A stretch of DNA of 64,000 nt, taken from positions 2,356,001 to 2,420,000 of the forward strand of contig NZ_FNSC01000001.1 in the NCBI RefSeq assembly GCF_900105355.1, written 5' to 3'. Below, piece after piece: positions 39,305-47,897 of this stretch. The position numbers were made by a program, and so were the translations under genes. The notes beneath the pieces were generated by a model. That model made no database searches, was not told the origin of the DNA, and saw nothing but the letters and a program-made list of their open reading frames with translations. Each line of letters begins with the position of its first letter. Positions within the stretch are counted from its first letter, which is position 1. Source of the stretch: Pseudomonas anguilliseptica. Its GTDB lineage: Bacteria; Pseudomonadota; Gammaproteobacteria; Pseudomonadales; Pseudomonadaceae.

Positions 39305-40844
39305 AAAGCCTCCAGTGCTGCTCGCGGATGCGCACCAGGCACAGGCGCAGTTCGGCCTCTAGGGCGCGGTCTTCGATCACCGGGTGGAAGTCCACGGCTA
39401 GTTGTTCGCGCATGGCGGCGACGGGTGCGGGAATATCAATCTTGCCGTCGCGCTGGCGCAGCCACACACCCTGGTTGGCGGCCAGCAGGGTGGCGGCGGC
39501 GACCTGCTCGGTCAGCTCCAGGCTGCGCAGGGCGTCGCGCGCGGCGATGGTGCCCATGCTCACCTTGTCCTGGTTGTGGCATTCGGTGGAGCGCGAGAAC
39601 ACGCTGGCGGGCATGGTGTTTTTCAGCGCTTCGGCGGTCCAGGCGCTGGTGCCGATCTGCACGGCCTTGAAACCGTGGTTGATCATCGCGCTGACGCTCG
39701 GTGCGCCGGACAGGTTGCTTGGCAGGCCGTGGTTGTAGCGGGTGTCGACCAGCAGGGCGAGCTGGCGGTCGAGCAGGTCGGCGACGTTGCCCACCAGGTT
39801 CTTCAGACTGTCCATGGCGAAGGCGATATGCCCGCCGTAGAAGTGCCCGCCGTGCAGCACGCGTTCTTCTTCGGCGTCGATCAGCGGGTTGTCGTTGGCG
39901 CTGTTCAGTTCGGTTTCGATGAACTGGCGCAGCAGGCCCAGGCTGTCGGCCAGCACACCGAGCACATGCGGTGCGCAGCGCAGCGAGTAGCGATCCTGCA
40001 GGCGGTGCAGCGGCGCGGTCGGCGCGTCGATGGCCAGGTCCTGGCGCAGCCAGGCGGCGACCTGCATCTGCCCAGGGTGTGGCTTGGCGGCGAACAGGCG
40101 CTCGTCGAAGTGTTCCGGGTTGCCCTCCAGCGCCACCACGTTCAGCGCGGTGATGCGCGTGGCCAGCTTGAGCAGGTAGTCGGCGCGGGAGAATGCCTGG
40201 CAGGCCAGAGCGGTCATCACCGCTGTGCCATTCATCAGCGCCAGGGCTTCTTTCGGCCGCAGCACCAGCGGTGTCCAGCCCAGCTCGTTGTGCACGTCGA
40301 TGGCGTTGCGGCGCTCGCCGTTGAACAGCACTTCGCGCTCACCGCTGAGGGTCGCGGCGACGTAGGACAGTGGCGTTAAGTCGCCACTGGCGCCCACCGA
40401 GCCTTCTTCCGGAATCAGTGGCAGTACGTCGTATTCGAGAAACGCCTGCAGGCGCTCCAGCAGCTCCACGCGTACCCCGGAAACGCCGTGGCACAGCGAC
40501 TGCAAGCGAGCGGCGAGCACGGCGCGGGTGCTGGCTGCATCCAGCAGCTTGCCCAGGCCACAGCCGTGGAAGGTGTACAGATGACGCGGCAGTGCCTCGA
40601 CCTGATGCAGCGGCACAGCCACCACGCAGGAGTCGCCGTAGCCGGTGGTGACACCGTAGATCACGCCTTCCTTGTCCAGCAGACTGTCGAGAAAACGCGC
40701 GCCCTTGGCGATTTTTTCGCGGTAGGCGGCATCGCTTTGCAGTTGCGCCGGGGCGCTGCGGCTGGCCAGGGCGACGACCTGCTCGATACGGAGGGGCTGT
40801 TCGCCAAACACGATGGGATCAGGCTGATGTGTCGTCATCTTCAT
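39297..40844 (-). CDS. MIO-type aromatic amino acid ammonia-lyase (HAL/PAL/TAL family)
   Basis: The 515-residue product has the Ala-Ser-Gly triad that forms the MIO cofactor at residues 152-154 (GSVGASGDLTPLSY), catalytic Tyr63 in VIYGVTTGYGD, and conserved PKEALALMNGT and NSANDNPL. It would deaminate tyrosine or phenylalanine to coumarate or cinnamate, the aryl starter. The positions I align to the substrate-selectivity pair read Phe92-His93, unlike Ser-His of HAL, Phe-Leu of PAL or His-Leu of Rhodobacter TAL, so the substrate is open. ATG 40844 (or 40838) overlaps the acyltransferase gene. Confidence 0.9.
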   Translation of the reverse strand: MKMTTHQPDPIVFGEQPLRIEQVVALASRSAPAQLQSDAAYREKIAKGARFLDSLLDKEGVIYGVTTGYGDSCVVAVPLHQVEALPRHLYTFHGCGLGKLLDAASTRAVLAARLQSLCHGVSGVRVELLERLQAFLEYDVLPLIPEEGSVGASGDLTPLSYVAATLSGEREVLFNGERRNAIDVHNELGWTPLVLRPKEALALMNGTAVMTALACQAFSRADYLLKLATRITALNVVALEGNPEHFDERLFAAKPHPGQMQVAAWLRQDLAIDAPTAPLHRLQDRYSLRCAPHVLGVLADSLGLLRQFIETELNSANDNPLIDAEEERVLHGGHFYGGHIAFAMDSLKNLVGNVADLLDRQLALLVDTRYNHGLPSNLSGAPSVSAMINHGFKAVQIGTSAWTAEALKNTMPASVFSRSTECHNQDKVSMGTIAARDALRSLELTEQVAAATLLAANQGVWLRQRDGKIDIPAPVAAMREQLAVDFHPVIEDRALEAELRLCLVRIREQHWRLYA

Positions 40845-41757
40845 TCCAGAACGGGTAGAAATTGAACCATTGCAGGGGCGCACTCAGGCAGCGCTGGGCC
40901 AGGCGGTCGGCGTAACGCTGGGTGCATTGGCGGATCGTTGCATCGCGCTCGCTGCGCTTCCATGGCGGGCGCTCGATAAAGGGTTCGAGGATCACCTGGT
41001 AGCGGCCATCGATCTTCAGGCAGCTCATCAGGTTGACCGGACATTGCAGCAGCCCGGCCAGCAGCCAGGGGCCTTGCGGGAAATCCGCCGGCTGGCCGAG
41101 AAAATCCACGCTGACCTTGCGGCTGCCCTTGAGCGGCACGCGGTCGCCGGCAATTGCCAGCCATTCGCCGCGCTCCAGGCGCTCGGACAGTTGCAGCATG
41201 ATCGCCGCGTCCAGTTCGCTGACCTGGATCAGGCGCATATGGCTGGCCCCGGCGTCGGCCAGCAGGCGGTTGAACTGTTCCGCGTGTTTGGTGTGCAGCA
41301 GCACGTTCATCTGCACCTGCGCACCCACTTCAGCCAGGGCGCGGCAGACCTCCAGATTGCCCAGGTGTGCGGCGACCAGAATCTGCCCGCGGTTCTGTCG
41401 TTGCAGCTGGCCGCAGAGGTCTTCAGGGTCGATCAGGTCAACCTGCTCCAGGCCGAGGCGGCCACTCCACACGTCGAGCTTGTCGAGCAGGGTGTCGGCA
41501 AAATGCATAAATTGGCGGAATACCGAGAGGCGGCTCGGCTTCAGCTCGGCGCGCCCGCTCCAGGCAGCCAGGTTGCTCTGGTAGTGGCGGATGCTACGCC
41601 GCGCCTTGGCGCCGAACAGGTAGAAATACAGCACGATCAGATACAGCAACGGACTGATCAGGCGACGACCCAGCACACGTGCCAGCCAGGCGGTGAATTT
41701 CATCAGGATAAAGCTGCCGCGCTCGCGCTGGCTGGCCCAATGGCGTTGATCGCTCAT
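40819..41757 (-). CDS. LpxL/HtrB-like acyltransferase (ApeJ acyltransferase part)
   Basis: The 312-residue product is membrane-anchored near residues 30-50 (LISPLLYLIVLYFYLFGAKA). Its LpxL-family core has the catalytic His in ILVAAHLGNLEVC and the downstream GDRVPLKGSRKVSVDFLG. In many aryl polyene loci this domain is fused to a GT2 domain as ApeJ; here the two are separate reading frames joined by an ATGA overlap. The longer upstream reading only shadows the GT2 gene. Confidence 0.87.
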   Translation of the reverse strand: MSDQRHWASQRERGSFILMKFTAWLARVLGRRLISPLLYLIVLYFYLFGAKARRSIRHYQSNLAAWSGRAELKPSRLSVFRQFMHFADTLLDKLDVWSGRLGLEQVDLIDPEDLCGQLQRQNRGQILVAAHLGNLEVCRALAEVGAQVQMNVLLHTKHAEQFNRLLADAGASHMRLIQVSELDAAIMLQLSERLERGEWLAIAGDRVPLKGSRKVSVDFLGQPADFPQGPWLLAGLLQCPVNLMSCLKIDGRYQVILEPFIERPPWKRSERDATIRQCTQRYADRLAQRCLSAPLQWFNFYPFWNEDDDTSA

Positions 41758-42488
41758 CCGCGCCACCTGTGCCAGAGAATCAGTGGGGCGCGCACTAACA
41801 TGCCGAAGAACAGCTTGGAGTGCATCTTGGAAATCAGCGCGTTGTCGAGCCACAGGCGAAAGTGCGAGAGGCCGTTCAGCGGGTAATGCACCCTGGTCGG
41901 CAGCCAGTGCATCGGCTGATTGCGCCAGGCCAGGCGCACCAGAATCTCGGTGTCGAAATCCATACGCTTGCCGATGTTTGCCGAGTCGATCAGCGCCAGG
42001 GTGGCGGGCAGCGGGTAGACGCGGAAGCCGCACATGGAATCGCGGATGCTCAGCGACAGGGTGTTGATCCACACCCACACGTGGGTCAGGTAGCGCGCAT
42101 AGAGGCGGCCTTTCGGCACGCTCTCGTCGTACTGCGGGTAACCGCAGATCAGTGCTTGCGGTGCGGCTTGCGAGGCATTGATAAAACCCGGCAGATCGCC
42201 GAGGTCGTGCTGCCCATCGGCGTCGACCTGCAGCGCATGACTGAAACCCAGGCGCGCCGCTTCCCGCAGACCGGCCATCACCGCGCCGCCTTTGCCCTGG
42301 TTGATCGGCAGGCGTACTAGGTGGGTGTCGGGTTGTGCGGCCAGCTGATTCATCACCGCTGCGCAGCTGCTGCTAGATGCGTCATCAACCAGCACGCAGG
42401 GCAGGCCGGCCGCATGCAGCGCGGCGACCACCACGGGCAGGGTGTGTTCGTGGTTGTAGACCGGGATCACCGCGCAGGGCTTATGCAT
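41754..42488 (-). CDS. Family 2 glycosyltransferase (ApeJ glycosyltransferase part)
   Basis: The 244-residue GT-A protein has CAVIPVYNHEHTLP at the N-terminus, the nucleotide-binding VLVDDASSS, the DxD-type QVDADGQHDL, and DSMCGFRVYP, a dolichol-phosphate-mannose-synthase-like segment. It probably attaches a sugar to the aryl polyene or its lipid anchor. Its stop overlaps the acyltransferase start. Upstream lies an 80-bp inverted repeat (42525-42604). Confidence 0.9.
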   Translation of the reverse strand: MHKPCAVIPVYNHEHTLPVVVAALHAAGLPCVLVDDASSSSCAAVMNQLAAQPDTHLVRLPINQGKGGAVMAGLREAARLGFSHALQVDADGQHDLGDLPGFINASQAAPQALICGYPQYDESVPKGRLYARYLTHVWVWINTLSLSIRDSMCGFRVYPLPATLALIDSANIGKRMDFDTEILVRLAWRNQPMHWLPTRVHYPLNGLSHFRLWLDNALISKMHSKLFFGMLVRAPLILWHRWRG

Positions 42489-42524
42489 GGCAATGTTCTA
42501 CGCGGATGTTAGTCACGGGCATTG

Positions 42525-42604
42525 CGTAGGTTGGCGCTGAGCCTGCGAAGCCCAACGACCAGCGCCGCCAATGTTGGGCTTCGTGCCTCAGCACCAACCT
42601 ACGG
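42525..42604. repeat. Long inverted repeat, CGTAGGTTGG family, copy 1
   Basis: CGTAGGTTGG...GCTGAG...CGAAGCCCAAC pairs with GTTGGGCTTCG...CTCAGC...CCAACCTACG to give a cruciform-capable palindrome of about 80 bp. It fills the second gap of the pigment operon (42489-42623). The same family, with small differences, is at 54165-54261. It may cause partial termination or stabilise mRNA ends. Confidence 0.8.
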
Positions 42605-42623
42605 GCCAACCGACAAGAGCCAA

Positions 42624-44291
42624 TCATTGTGCTGGCCCCAGCAAAATCCGCCCGGATGAGCAGGCCGCTTCGCCGTTACGGAAGGCGAAGTACAGCTTGC
42701 CGCGCGCCGCGTCGAAACGCAGGTTCAGCTGCAGCTGATCGCCGGGGCGCACCAGTTGCTGGAACTTCAACACTTCCATGCCGCTAAAGCGCGGCGGCAG
42801 ATCCGTGATCAACTGCCGCGCCAGTTGCTGCGCCCAGTCGATCTGCACCACGCCGGGAAGCACCGGTGTCTGTGGGAAATGTCCGCTGAAATGGGCCAGG
42901 TCCAGCGGCACCACCAGCTCCAGCTGCCATTCGCCGTCCTGCTCGACAGCCGAGAGTGGCACCACCTGAGTTGGGCGCGGTTCGGCCAATACTGTTTCCA
43001 CTGTGGCTTGCGCCAGTTTGCCCTGGCTGTTGTAGGGCAGCTGGGCGAGCAGGCGCCAGCGCCGGGGCAGGGCAATGGCTTCGCAATGGCCGGCCAGATG
43101 GCGGCGCAGGGTTTCGGTGACGGTCTTGCGGCCCTGGTTGCGCAGTGCGTGCAAGCCGGCCGGGCTTAACGCCACCAGCGCGCCGAGGTAGGCGCGGCCT
43201 TCCTGCATCACGCCGAGGCGCGCATCGCTGAGCCATTCGTGGCTGCTCAGCGCCTGTTCGAGCATGGGCAGGGAAATACGTTTTTCTTCCAGTTTGATAA
43301 TTCGGTCCAGGCGGCCGCGCAGGATAAAGCGGCCATTGGCCTGCAGTTCCACCGCATCGGCGGTCTGCTCACGATGGCCGGCAGGTAGGTAGGGCGAGGT
43401 CAGGTGCAGGGCACCCTCGGCGTGTTGTCCCAGGTCGACCCCGGCAAACGGCGTCCACAGTTCGCCACCCTGACGCCAGGCGATGCCGCCGGTTTCCGAG
43501 CTGCCGTAGATTTCCGTGGGCCATTGGCCAAGCAATTGATGCAGCTCGGCTGCTGTCTCGCTGGGCAGCGCACCGCCGGAGGAAAACACCTGACGCACCG
43601 CGCACAGCGCCGGCCAGTTAAGGTTGTCGCCCATGCGTTTCAACAGTGCAGGGCTGGCCACCCAGGCGAAAGCAGTGCCGGTTGCCAGGCTTTCACGCTG
43701 CAGGTCTTCGGGGAACGGCTGGGCGCGGCGCAGAAAAGCGCGGCCGGCGCACAGTGGCCAGAGCACACGAAACAGCAGCCCGTAGATATGTTGGGTGGCG
43801 ACGCTGCCGAGGATGGTCGCGCTACCCAGTTGCGCGCCCCATAGCTGCTCCAGGGCGGTGACTTCATTGGCCAGTTGGCGCAGGGTTTTATCGATCAGCT
43901 TGGCTTCGCCGCTGGAGCCGGAGGTGCACAGGGTCAACCTGCATTGGTCGAGATTCAGCGTGGCCGGCGGCAATGCGGCACTTTCGGGATTCAGCAGGTC
44001 ATCCAGGTTGTCCAGCCACAGGTCGCACTGCGCACTCAGACGCTGGCGGGTGTGTGGCTGGGCATCGGCCGGCAGCAGCACGGCAATCCCGGCGCGCCAG
44101 GCGGCGAGCATGGCAATCGCCAGCTCGGCGGCGTCGTCCAGATACAGGGCCAGGCGCTGTACACCACGGCCTTGTAGTTCAGCGGCCAGTTGCAGGGCCT
44201 GCTGGCGCAATTGGGGCTGATCCAGGTCTGCGGTTACTGCGCGGCCTGGGTGGGCGTCGAGCAGCAGATGCTCGAGGGGCAGCCAGTTCAT
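42624..44291 (-). CDS. AMP-ligase/dehydratase fusion (ApeH-ApeI)
   Basis: The 555-residue, two-domain protein has an ANL-family acyl/aryl ligase at residues 1 to about 440: phosphate loop TLCTSGSSGEAK, YGSSETGGIAW, hinge GRLDRIIKLEEKRISL, and the catalytic lysine in YNSQGKL. From about 445 to the end it is a FabA/FabZ-like hotdog domain with the catalytic His in HFPQTPVLPGVVQIDW. The first part should activate the aryl starter for the ACP; the second should pair with ApeP. Start overlaps the membrane-protein stop by ATGA. Confidence 0.9.
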   Translation of the reverse strand: MNWLPLEHLLLDAHPGRAVTADLDQPQLRQQALQLAAELQGRGVQRLALYLDDAAELAIAMLAAWRAGIAVLLPADAQPHTRQRLSAQCDLWLDNLDDLLNPESAALPPATLNLDQCRLTLCTSGSSGEAKLIDKTLRQLANEVTALEQLWGAQLGSATILGSVATQHIYGLLFRVLWPLCAGRAFLRRAQPFPEDLQRESLATGTAFAWVASPALLKRMGDNLNWPALCAVRQVFSSGGALPSETAAELHQLLGQWPTEIYGSSETGGIAWRQGGELWTPFAGVDLGQHAEGALHLTSPYLPAGHREQTADAVELQANGRFILRGRLDRIIKLEEKRISLPMLEQALSSHEWLSDARLGVMQEGRAYLGALVALSPAGLHALRNQGRKTVTETLRRHLAGHCEAIALPRRWRLLAQLPYNSQGKLAQATVETVLAEPRPTQVVPLSAVEQDGEWQLELVVPLDLAHFSGHFPQTPVLPGVVQIDWAQQLARQLITDLPPRFSGMEVLKFQQLVRPGDQLQLNLRFDAARGKLYFAFRNGEAACSSGRILLGPAQ

Positions 44292-44833
44292 TCATGTCTC
44301 CTTACGTGCTGGCGTACCAGCCACTCACCGGCAAACAGCAGGCCCATCAGGCCGTAGGCAATCAGCCCGGTATACAGCGTCCACCAGCTCAGCGGCGCCC
44401 AGAAATTCAGCGCCACCACCACCAGGCCGTTGGCCAGGAAGAACCAGGCCCAGACTGCTGTGACAGTGCGCGTGTAGCGGATCGCCACTTCCGGCAGCTG
44501 CGGCTCGGTCAGACGGGCCAGGCGCTCGATCAGCGGTGGGCCGAATTTCAGGCTGAGGCCGAACAGCGCCAGCAGCAGGCCGTTGAGCAGCACCGGATAC
44601 CAGCGCAGCAGTGCCGGCTCACCTGCCAGACCCAGCAACAGGCAGAACCCCAAGGCTACGGCGGTCATCCAGCGGTTGCCCGGCTTGCCCCATTGGCTCA
44701 GCGCACGCACCAGCCACAGACCGCCAAGCACGGCGGCAAACAGGCGTGGCGACAGATGCTCCATGCCGTAGTACACGGCAAAGGGATAGAGCAGCCCGGC
44801 CAGCAGCAGGAGCAGGCCAAATAGGCGACTCAT
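44288..44833 (-). CDS. apeG: Multi-pass membrane protein of the ape locus (ApeG-like, COG4648 type)
   Basis: The 181-residue product has about five membrane helices (LFGLLLLLAGLLYPFAVYYG, FCLLLGLAGEPALL, VLLNGLLLALFGLSL, VTAVWAWFFLANGLVVVALN, LIAYGLMGLLFAGEWLV). It is typical of the conserved membrane protein that sits between the ACPs and the AMP-ligase in these loci. Function unproven. Coupled to the ACP upstream by a TAATG overlap. Confidence 0.82.
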   Translation of the reverse strand: MSRLFGLLLLLAGLLYPFAVYYGMEHLSPRLFAAVLGGLWLVRALSQWGKPGNRWMTAVALGFCLLLGLAGEPALLRWYPVLLNGLLLALFGLSLKFGPPLIERLARLTEPQLPEVAIRYTRTVTAVWAWFFLANGLVVVALNFWAPLSWWTLYTGLIAYGLMGLLFAGEWLVRQHVRRHE

Positions 44834-45093
44834 TATTCGCTGGCTGGGGCGTTGACCAGCTGCAGCACCGCCTCGACCACGTCACCGACGGTGCGCACAG
44901 CCTTGAACTCCTCGGCAGCGAGCTTTTTACCGGTCTGGCGTTTGATGTGGTCGATCAGGTCAACGGCGTCAATGCTATCGATCTCAAGGTCCTGATAGAG
45001 GTTGGCCTCGGGCGTAATACGTTCGGCGTCCAACTCGAACAGCTCGACCAGCGCGTCGCGCAGGGTGTCGAAAATCTCTTCACGGGTTTGCAT
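44833..45093 (-). CDS. apeF: Acyl carrier protein (second, ApeF-like)
   Basis: The 86-residue ACP has the phosphopantetheine-attachment serine at residue 40 in EIDSIDAVDL. Of the two ACPs it is the more classical four-helix type. It starts 11 bp after the first ACP. Assignment to ApeF rather than ApeE rests on gene order only. No phosphopantetheinyl transferase gene is in the window. Confidence 0.88.
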   Translation of the reverse strand: MQTREEIFDTLRDALVELFELDAERITPEANLYQDLEIDSIDAVDLIDHIKRQTGKKLAAEEFKAVRTVGDVVEAVLQLVNAPASE

Positions 45094-45104
45094 CGGCGGC
45101 TTCC

Positions 45105-45365
45105 TCAGGCGGTCTGTTGCGATGACACGAATGCCGCCAGGCTGGCTACGTTGGCAAAGTGCTTGCGGGTGTCTTTGGCTTCGGCGTCGATCTTGATGCC
45201 GAAACGTTTCTGGATAGCCAGGCCAAGCTCCAGGGCGTCTACCGAGTCCAGGCCCAGGCCTTCACCGAACAGGGTCAGGTCGGCGGCGATGTCTTCGGCC
45301 GCCATGTCTTCCAGGCCCAGAGCGTCGATGATCAGGTTCTTAATTTCCAGCTGTAAATCGCTCAT
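45105..45365 (-). CDS. apeE: Acyl carrier protein (first, ApeE-like)
   Basis: The 86-residue ACP has its serine at residue 41 in GLGLDSVDALEL. The C-terminal half (KRFGIKIDAEAKDTRKHFANV) resembles the carrier proteins reported to bind ketosynthase partners in aryl polyene systems. Start overlaps the acyltransferase end. Name by gene order. Confidence 0.88.
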   Translation of the reverse strand: MSDLQLEIKNLIIDALGLEDMAAEDIAADLTLFGEGLGLDSVDALELGLAIQKRFGIKIDAEAKDTRKHFANVASLAAFVSSQQTA

Positions 45366-46155
45366 CTTTGGCGAGCTCCTTCATAAAGTGTTGGTGCAGA
45401 AACTCGTTGAGTTTGCGTGAGGCGATCGGCGGTGGTCCCATGGCATTGAACTGGTTTGGGTCAATATCCTCGCCTACGCGCAGGCGAATGTGAAAGCGGC
45501 GCGACGGAATGCTGTACCAGGGCTCGGCCTTGGTCAGGGTGGTGGGGCTGACGCTGATTACCACCGGCGTAACGATGCGCGCGCCGCGCAGGGCAATGGC
45601 CGCTGCTCCGCGGTGAAACTCCGGGCTGTGCCCCGGCGTGGTGCGCGTGCCTTCGGGGAGCACGATCAGGGTCTGGCCGCTCTGCAGGGCGCCGGCGGCC
45701 TCGTCGAGCATGTCCATGCTGCCGCTGTTGCTGATATAGCCGGCGGCGCGGATCGGCCCGCGCATGCTCGGGTTATCCCGCAGGCTCTGTTTGACCACAC
45801 AGTTGGCGTCGCGAATAAAGGCGATCAGCACCACCACGTCGATCAGTGACGGGTGGTTGGCGATGACCATCTGCCCAGGCTGGCTGAGGCGTTCGATGCC
45901 TTCGACCTCGTAGGTCAGCACGCCGCTGCGGTACATAAAGCGTACAAACAGGTAGAAGGTCTTGCTCACCACGGCGCGGGCGCGGGTGCGCCGGCTCAAG
46001 GCATCACCCGGCAGCAGGGCCAGCAGCGGGAAGATCAGCACGCGCAGCAGCACCCCGCCGATGCCGAACAGGCCGAAACTCAGGGCCGTGGCAATCAGCC
46101 GCCAGAGATAGGGCGCGCTGTAACGGCTCAGGCCTTGTTGCGTGACCAGGTCCAT
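45340..46155 (-). CDS. apeD: PlsC-type 1-acylglycerol-3-phosphate acyltransferase, ApeD-like
   Basis: The 271-residue product has one or two N-terminal membrane helices (FGLFGIGGVLLRVLIFPLLALLPG). The PlsC core has VIANHPSLIDV (NHxxxxD; catalytic His about 110) and VLPEGTRTTPG (PEGTR). It likely acylates the glycerol or sugar anchor of the pigment. ATG 46155 is chosen because the longer reading runs into apeC. Confidence 0.88.
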   Translation of the reverse strand: MDLVTQQGLSRYSAPYLWRLIATALSFGLFGIGGVLLRVLIFPLLALLPGDALSRRTRARAVVSKTFYLFVRFMYRSGVLTYEVEGIERLSQPGQMVIANHPSLIDVVVLIAFIRDANCVVKQSLRDNPSMRGPIRAAGYISNSGSMDMLDEAAGALQSGQTLIVLPEGTRTTPGHSPEFHRGAAAIALRGARIVTPVVISVSPTTLTKAEPWYSIPSRRFHIRLRVGEDIDPNQFNAMGPPPIASRKLNEFLHQHFMKELAKDERFTAGN

Positions 46156-46844
46156 TGTCGGCTCTTCCAGTGGTGCTGCAGGGTCGGCTGGTCGCTGCAC
46201 AGGGCGCGGACCAGGTTGAGGGCGTGGGGCCATTGGCTGACGGCGCCGTTGGCGCGGCTCAGTTGCAGCTGCCAGTCATCACCCGGCGTCAGCAGCAGGC
46301 CAACGGCATAGGGAAACGGCACGTCGTCGATAAAAGGCGCGTAAAGCGCGGGCGGGGTTTCTTCGGCAATCACCAGCAACACTGCCGGTGCGCCATCGTG
46401 GAGCATGCCGCAGGCTTCCAGTATGGCGTTTTCCAGGCCATCGCCGGCACCGGCAATGGCCGTCATTTCGCTGTGATCGCCGCGCTGGATCGACCACAGA
46501 CCGATGATCGCGTTGTGCACCGAGAGGCTGAACTGGGTCGGCGACAGCGGCTCACCATGCGCCAGGTCGGTAAGGATGCTCAGGGTGCGCGGGGTTTCGC
46601 CATGCCGGCTGGCGAACACCATGGGCAATTGCGGGTGCGCTTCGGCCAGCGGCCAGGCGACGTGAAAGGCCATCCGCGCCAGGCGGCTCAGGCGTCGGCG
46701 CTGCATGGCCGGCAGCGTGCTGACATCCGGCTGTTGGCCAGTATCGACCAGGCGTGACGGTGCCTGATGCCAGGCGCACCAGTCAGTCGTGCTGTCCAGG
46801 CCAGGGGCCCAGGCACGCCATTGTTCGATCCTGAAATGTGTCAC
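46128..46844 (-). CDS. apeC: Beta-ketoacyl synthase chain-length factor, ApeC-like
   Basis: The 238-residue N-terminal ketosynthase-fold domain has [32 protein letters not shown] and no catalytic cysteine, the pattern of chain-length factors that pair with ApeO. First gene of the operon. The start is likely GTG 46844, giving [18 protein letters not shown], the usual family start; ATG 46859 is an alternative. Upstream is the ~230-bp divergent region shared with the parA-like gene, in which I see no clear promoter. Confidence 0.85.
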   Translation of the reverse strand: MTHFRIEQWRAWAPGLDSTTDWCAWHQAPSRLVDTGQQPDVSTLPAMQRRRLSRLARMAFHVAWPLAEAHPQLPMVFASRHGETPRTLSILTDLAHGEPLSPTQFSLSVHNAIIGLWSIQRGDHSEMTAIAGAGDGLENAILEACGMLHDGAPAVLLVIAEETPPALYAPFIDDVPFPYAVGLLLTPGDDWQLQLSRANGAVSQWPHALNLVRALCSDQPTLQHHWKSRQWTWSRNKA

Positions 46845-47071
46845 GCGGTGGGCGTCCATGTCGGCTACGGCCAGCCGCAATCAGCGGAGGGCTTGGCAGC
46901 AGGTGTGGCGAAGTGCTGGCATTATCCAGACCGTACGGGCCGTGCGCAAATCTATGGTTTGTTGTTCTGACCGGAGGCAGCGCGGTTTTGCCGAAAATCT
47001 CGCCCTTGTCACGTAGTTTGCATAGAATCCGGGACCATTTCGGGGTTTATGCGGGATTCAGGGGGTATTTC

Positions 47072-47842
47072 ATGCGGCGCGTGATCTTCAATCAGAAGGG
47101 CGGTGTGGGTAAGTCCAGTATCGCCTGCAACCTGGCCGCGGTGAGCGCTTCCCAGGGCTACCGCACGCTGCTGATCGACCTGGACGCCCAGGCCAACTCG
47201 ACTCATTACCTCACCGGCCTGACCGGCGAGGACATCCCCATGGGCATTGCCGAGTTCTTCAAGGGCACTTTGTCATCGGCGCCGTTCGGCAAGAAAGGCA
47301 GCGTGGATATCTACGAGACGCCGTTTGACAACCTGCATGTGGTCACCGCCACCGCCGAGCTGGCCGATCTGCAGCCCAAGCTGGAGCAAAAGCACAAGAT
47401 CAACAAGCTGCGCAAACTGCTCGAAGACCTCAGTGAAGATTACGAGCGCATCTACCTCGATACCCCTCCGGCGCTGAATTTCTACACCGTCTCCGCGTTG
47501 ATCGCGGCTGACCGCGTGCTGATCCCGTTTGACTGCGACAGCTTCTCGCGCCAGGCGCTGTATGGCCTGCTACGCGAAATCGAAGAGCTCAAGGAAGACC
47601 ACAACGAAGGCCTGGAAGTCGAAGGCATTGTGGTCAACCAGTTCCAGCCGCGCGCCAGTCTGCCGCAGCAGCTGCTCGATGAGTTGATTGCCGAGGGCCT
47701 GCCGGTGCTGCCGGTCAATCTGATGAGTTCGGTGAAGATGCGTGAGTCGCACCAGGCCTGCATGCCGCTGATCCATCTGGACCGCAACCACAAGTTGACC
47801 CAGCAGTTTGTCGAACTGCATGACCTGCTTAACGCCAATTGA
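47072..47842 (+). CDS. Orphan ParA-family ATPase
   Basis: The 256-residue product has the deviant Walker [12 protein letters not shown] (residues 6-16), Walker A' [13 protein letters not shown] and Walker [11 protein letters not shown]. The ParA/MinD superfamily positions cargo such as DNA, chemoreceptor arrays or other large complexes. No ParB-like gene adjoins, and the C-terminal part has no HTH, so it is a small orphan ParA as at this place in P. aeruginosa. ATG 47072 is used because the P-loop lies close to the N-terminus as in the family. Confidence 0.9.
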   Translation: MRRVIFNQKGGVGKSSIACNLAAVSASQGYRTLLIDLDAQANSTHYLTGLTGEDIPMGIAEFFKGTLSSAPFGKKGSVDIYETPFDNLHVVTATAELADLQPKLEQKHKINKLRKLLEDLSEDYERIYLDTPPALNFYTVSALIAADRVLIPFDCDSFSRQALYGLLREIEELKEDHNEGLEVEGIVVNQFQPRASLPQQLLDELIAEGLPVLPVNLMSSVKMRESHQACMPLIHLDRNHKLTQQFVELHDLLNAN

Positions 47843-47856
47843 GCGTTAGCCCGTAA

Positions 47857-47887
47857 ATAAAAAAGCTGCCTAGGCAGCTTTTTTATT
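47857..47887 (+). terminator. Rho-independent terminator after the parA-like gene
   Basis: AATAAAAAAGCTGCC, TA, GGCAGCTTTTTTATT: a symmetrical stem with A and T tracts that can work in both directions, directly after the stop at 47842. Confidence 0.9.
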
Positions 47888-47897
47888 GGCTGGTTCA

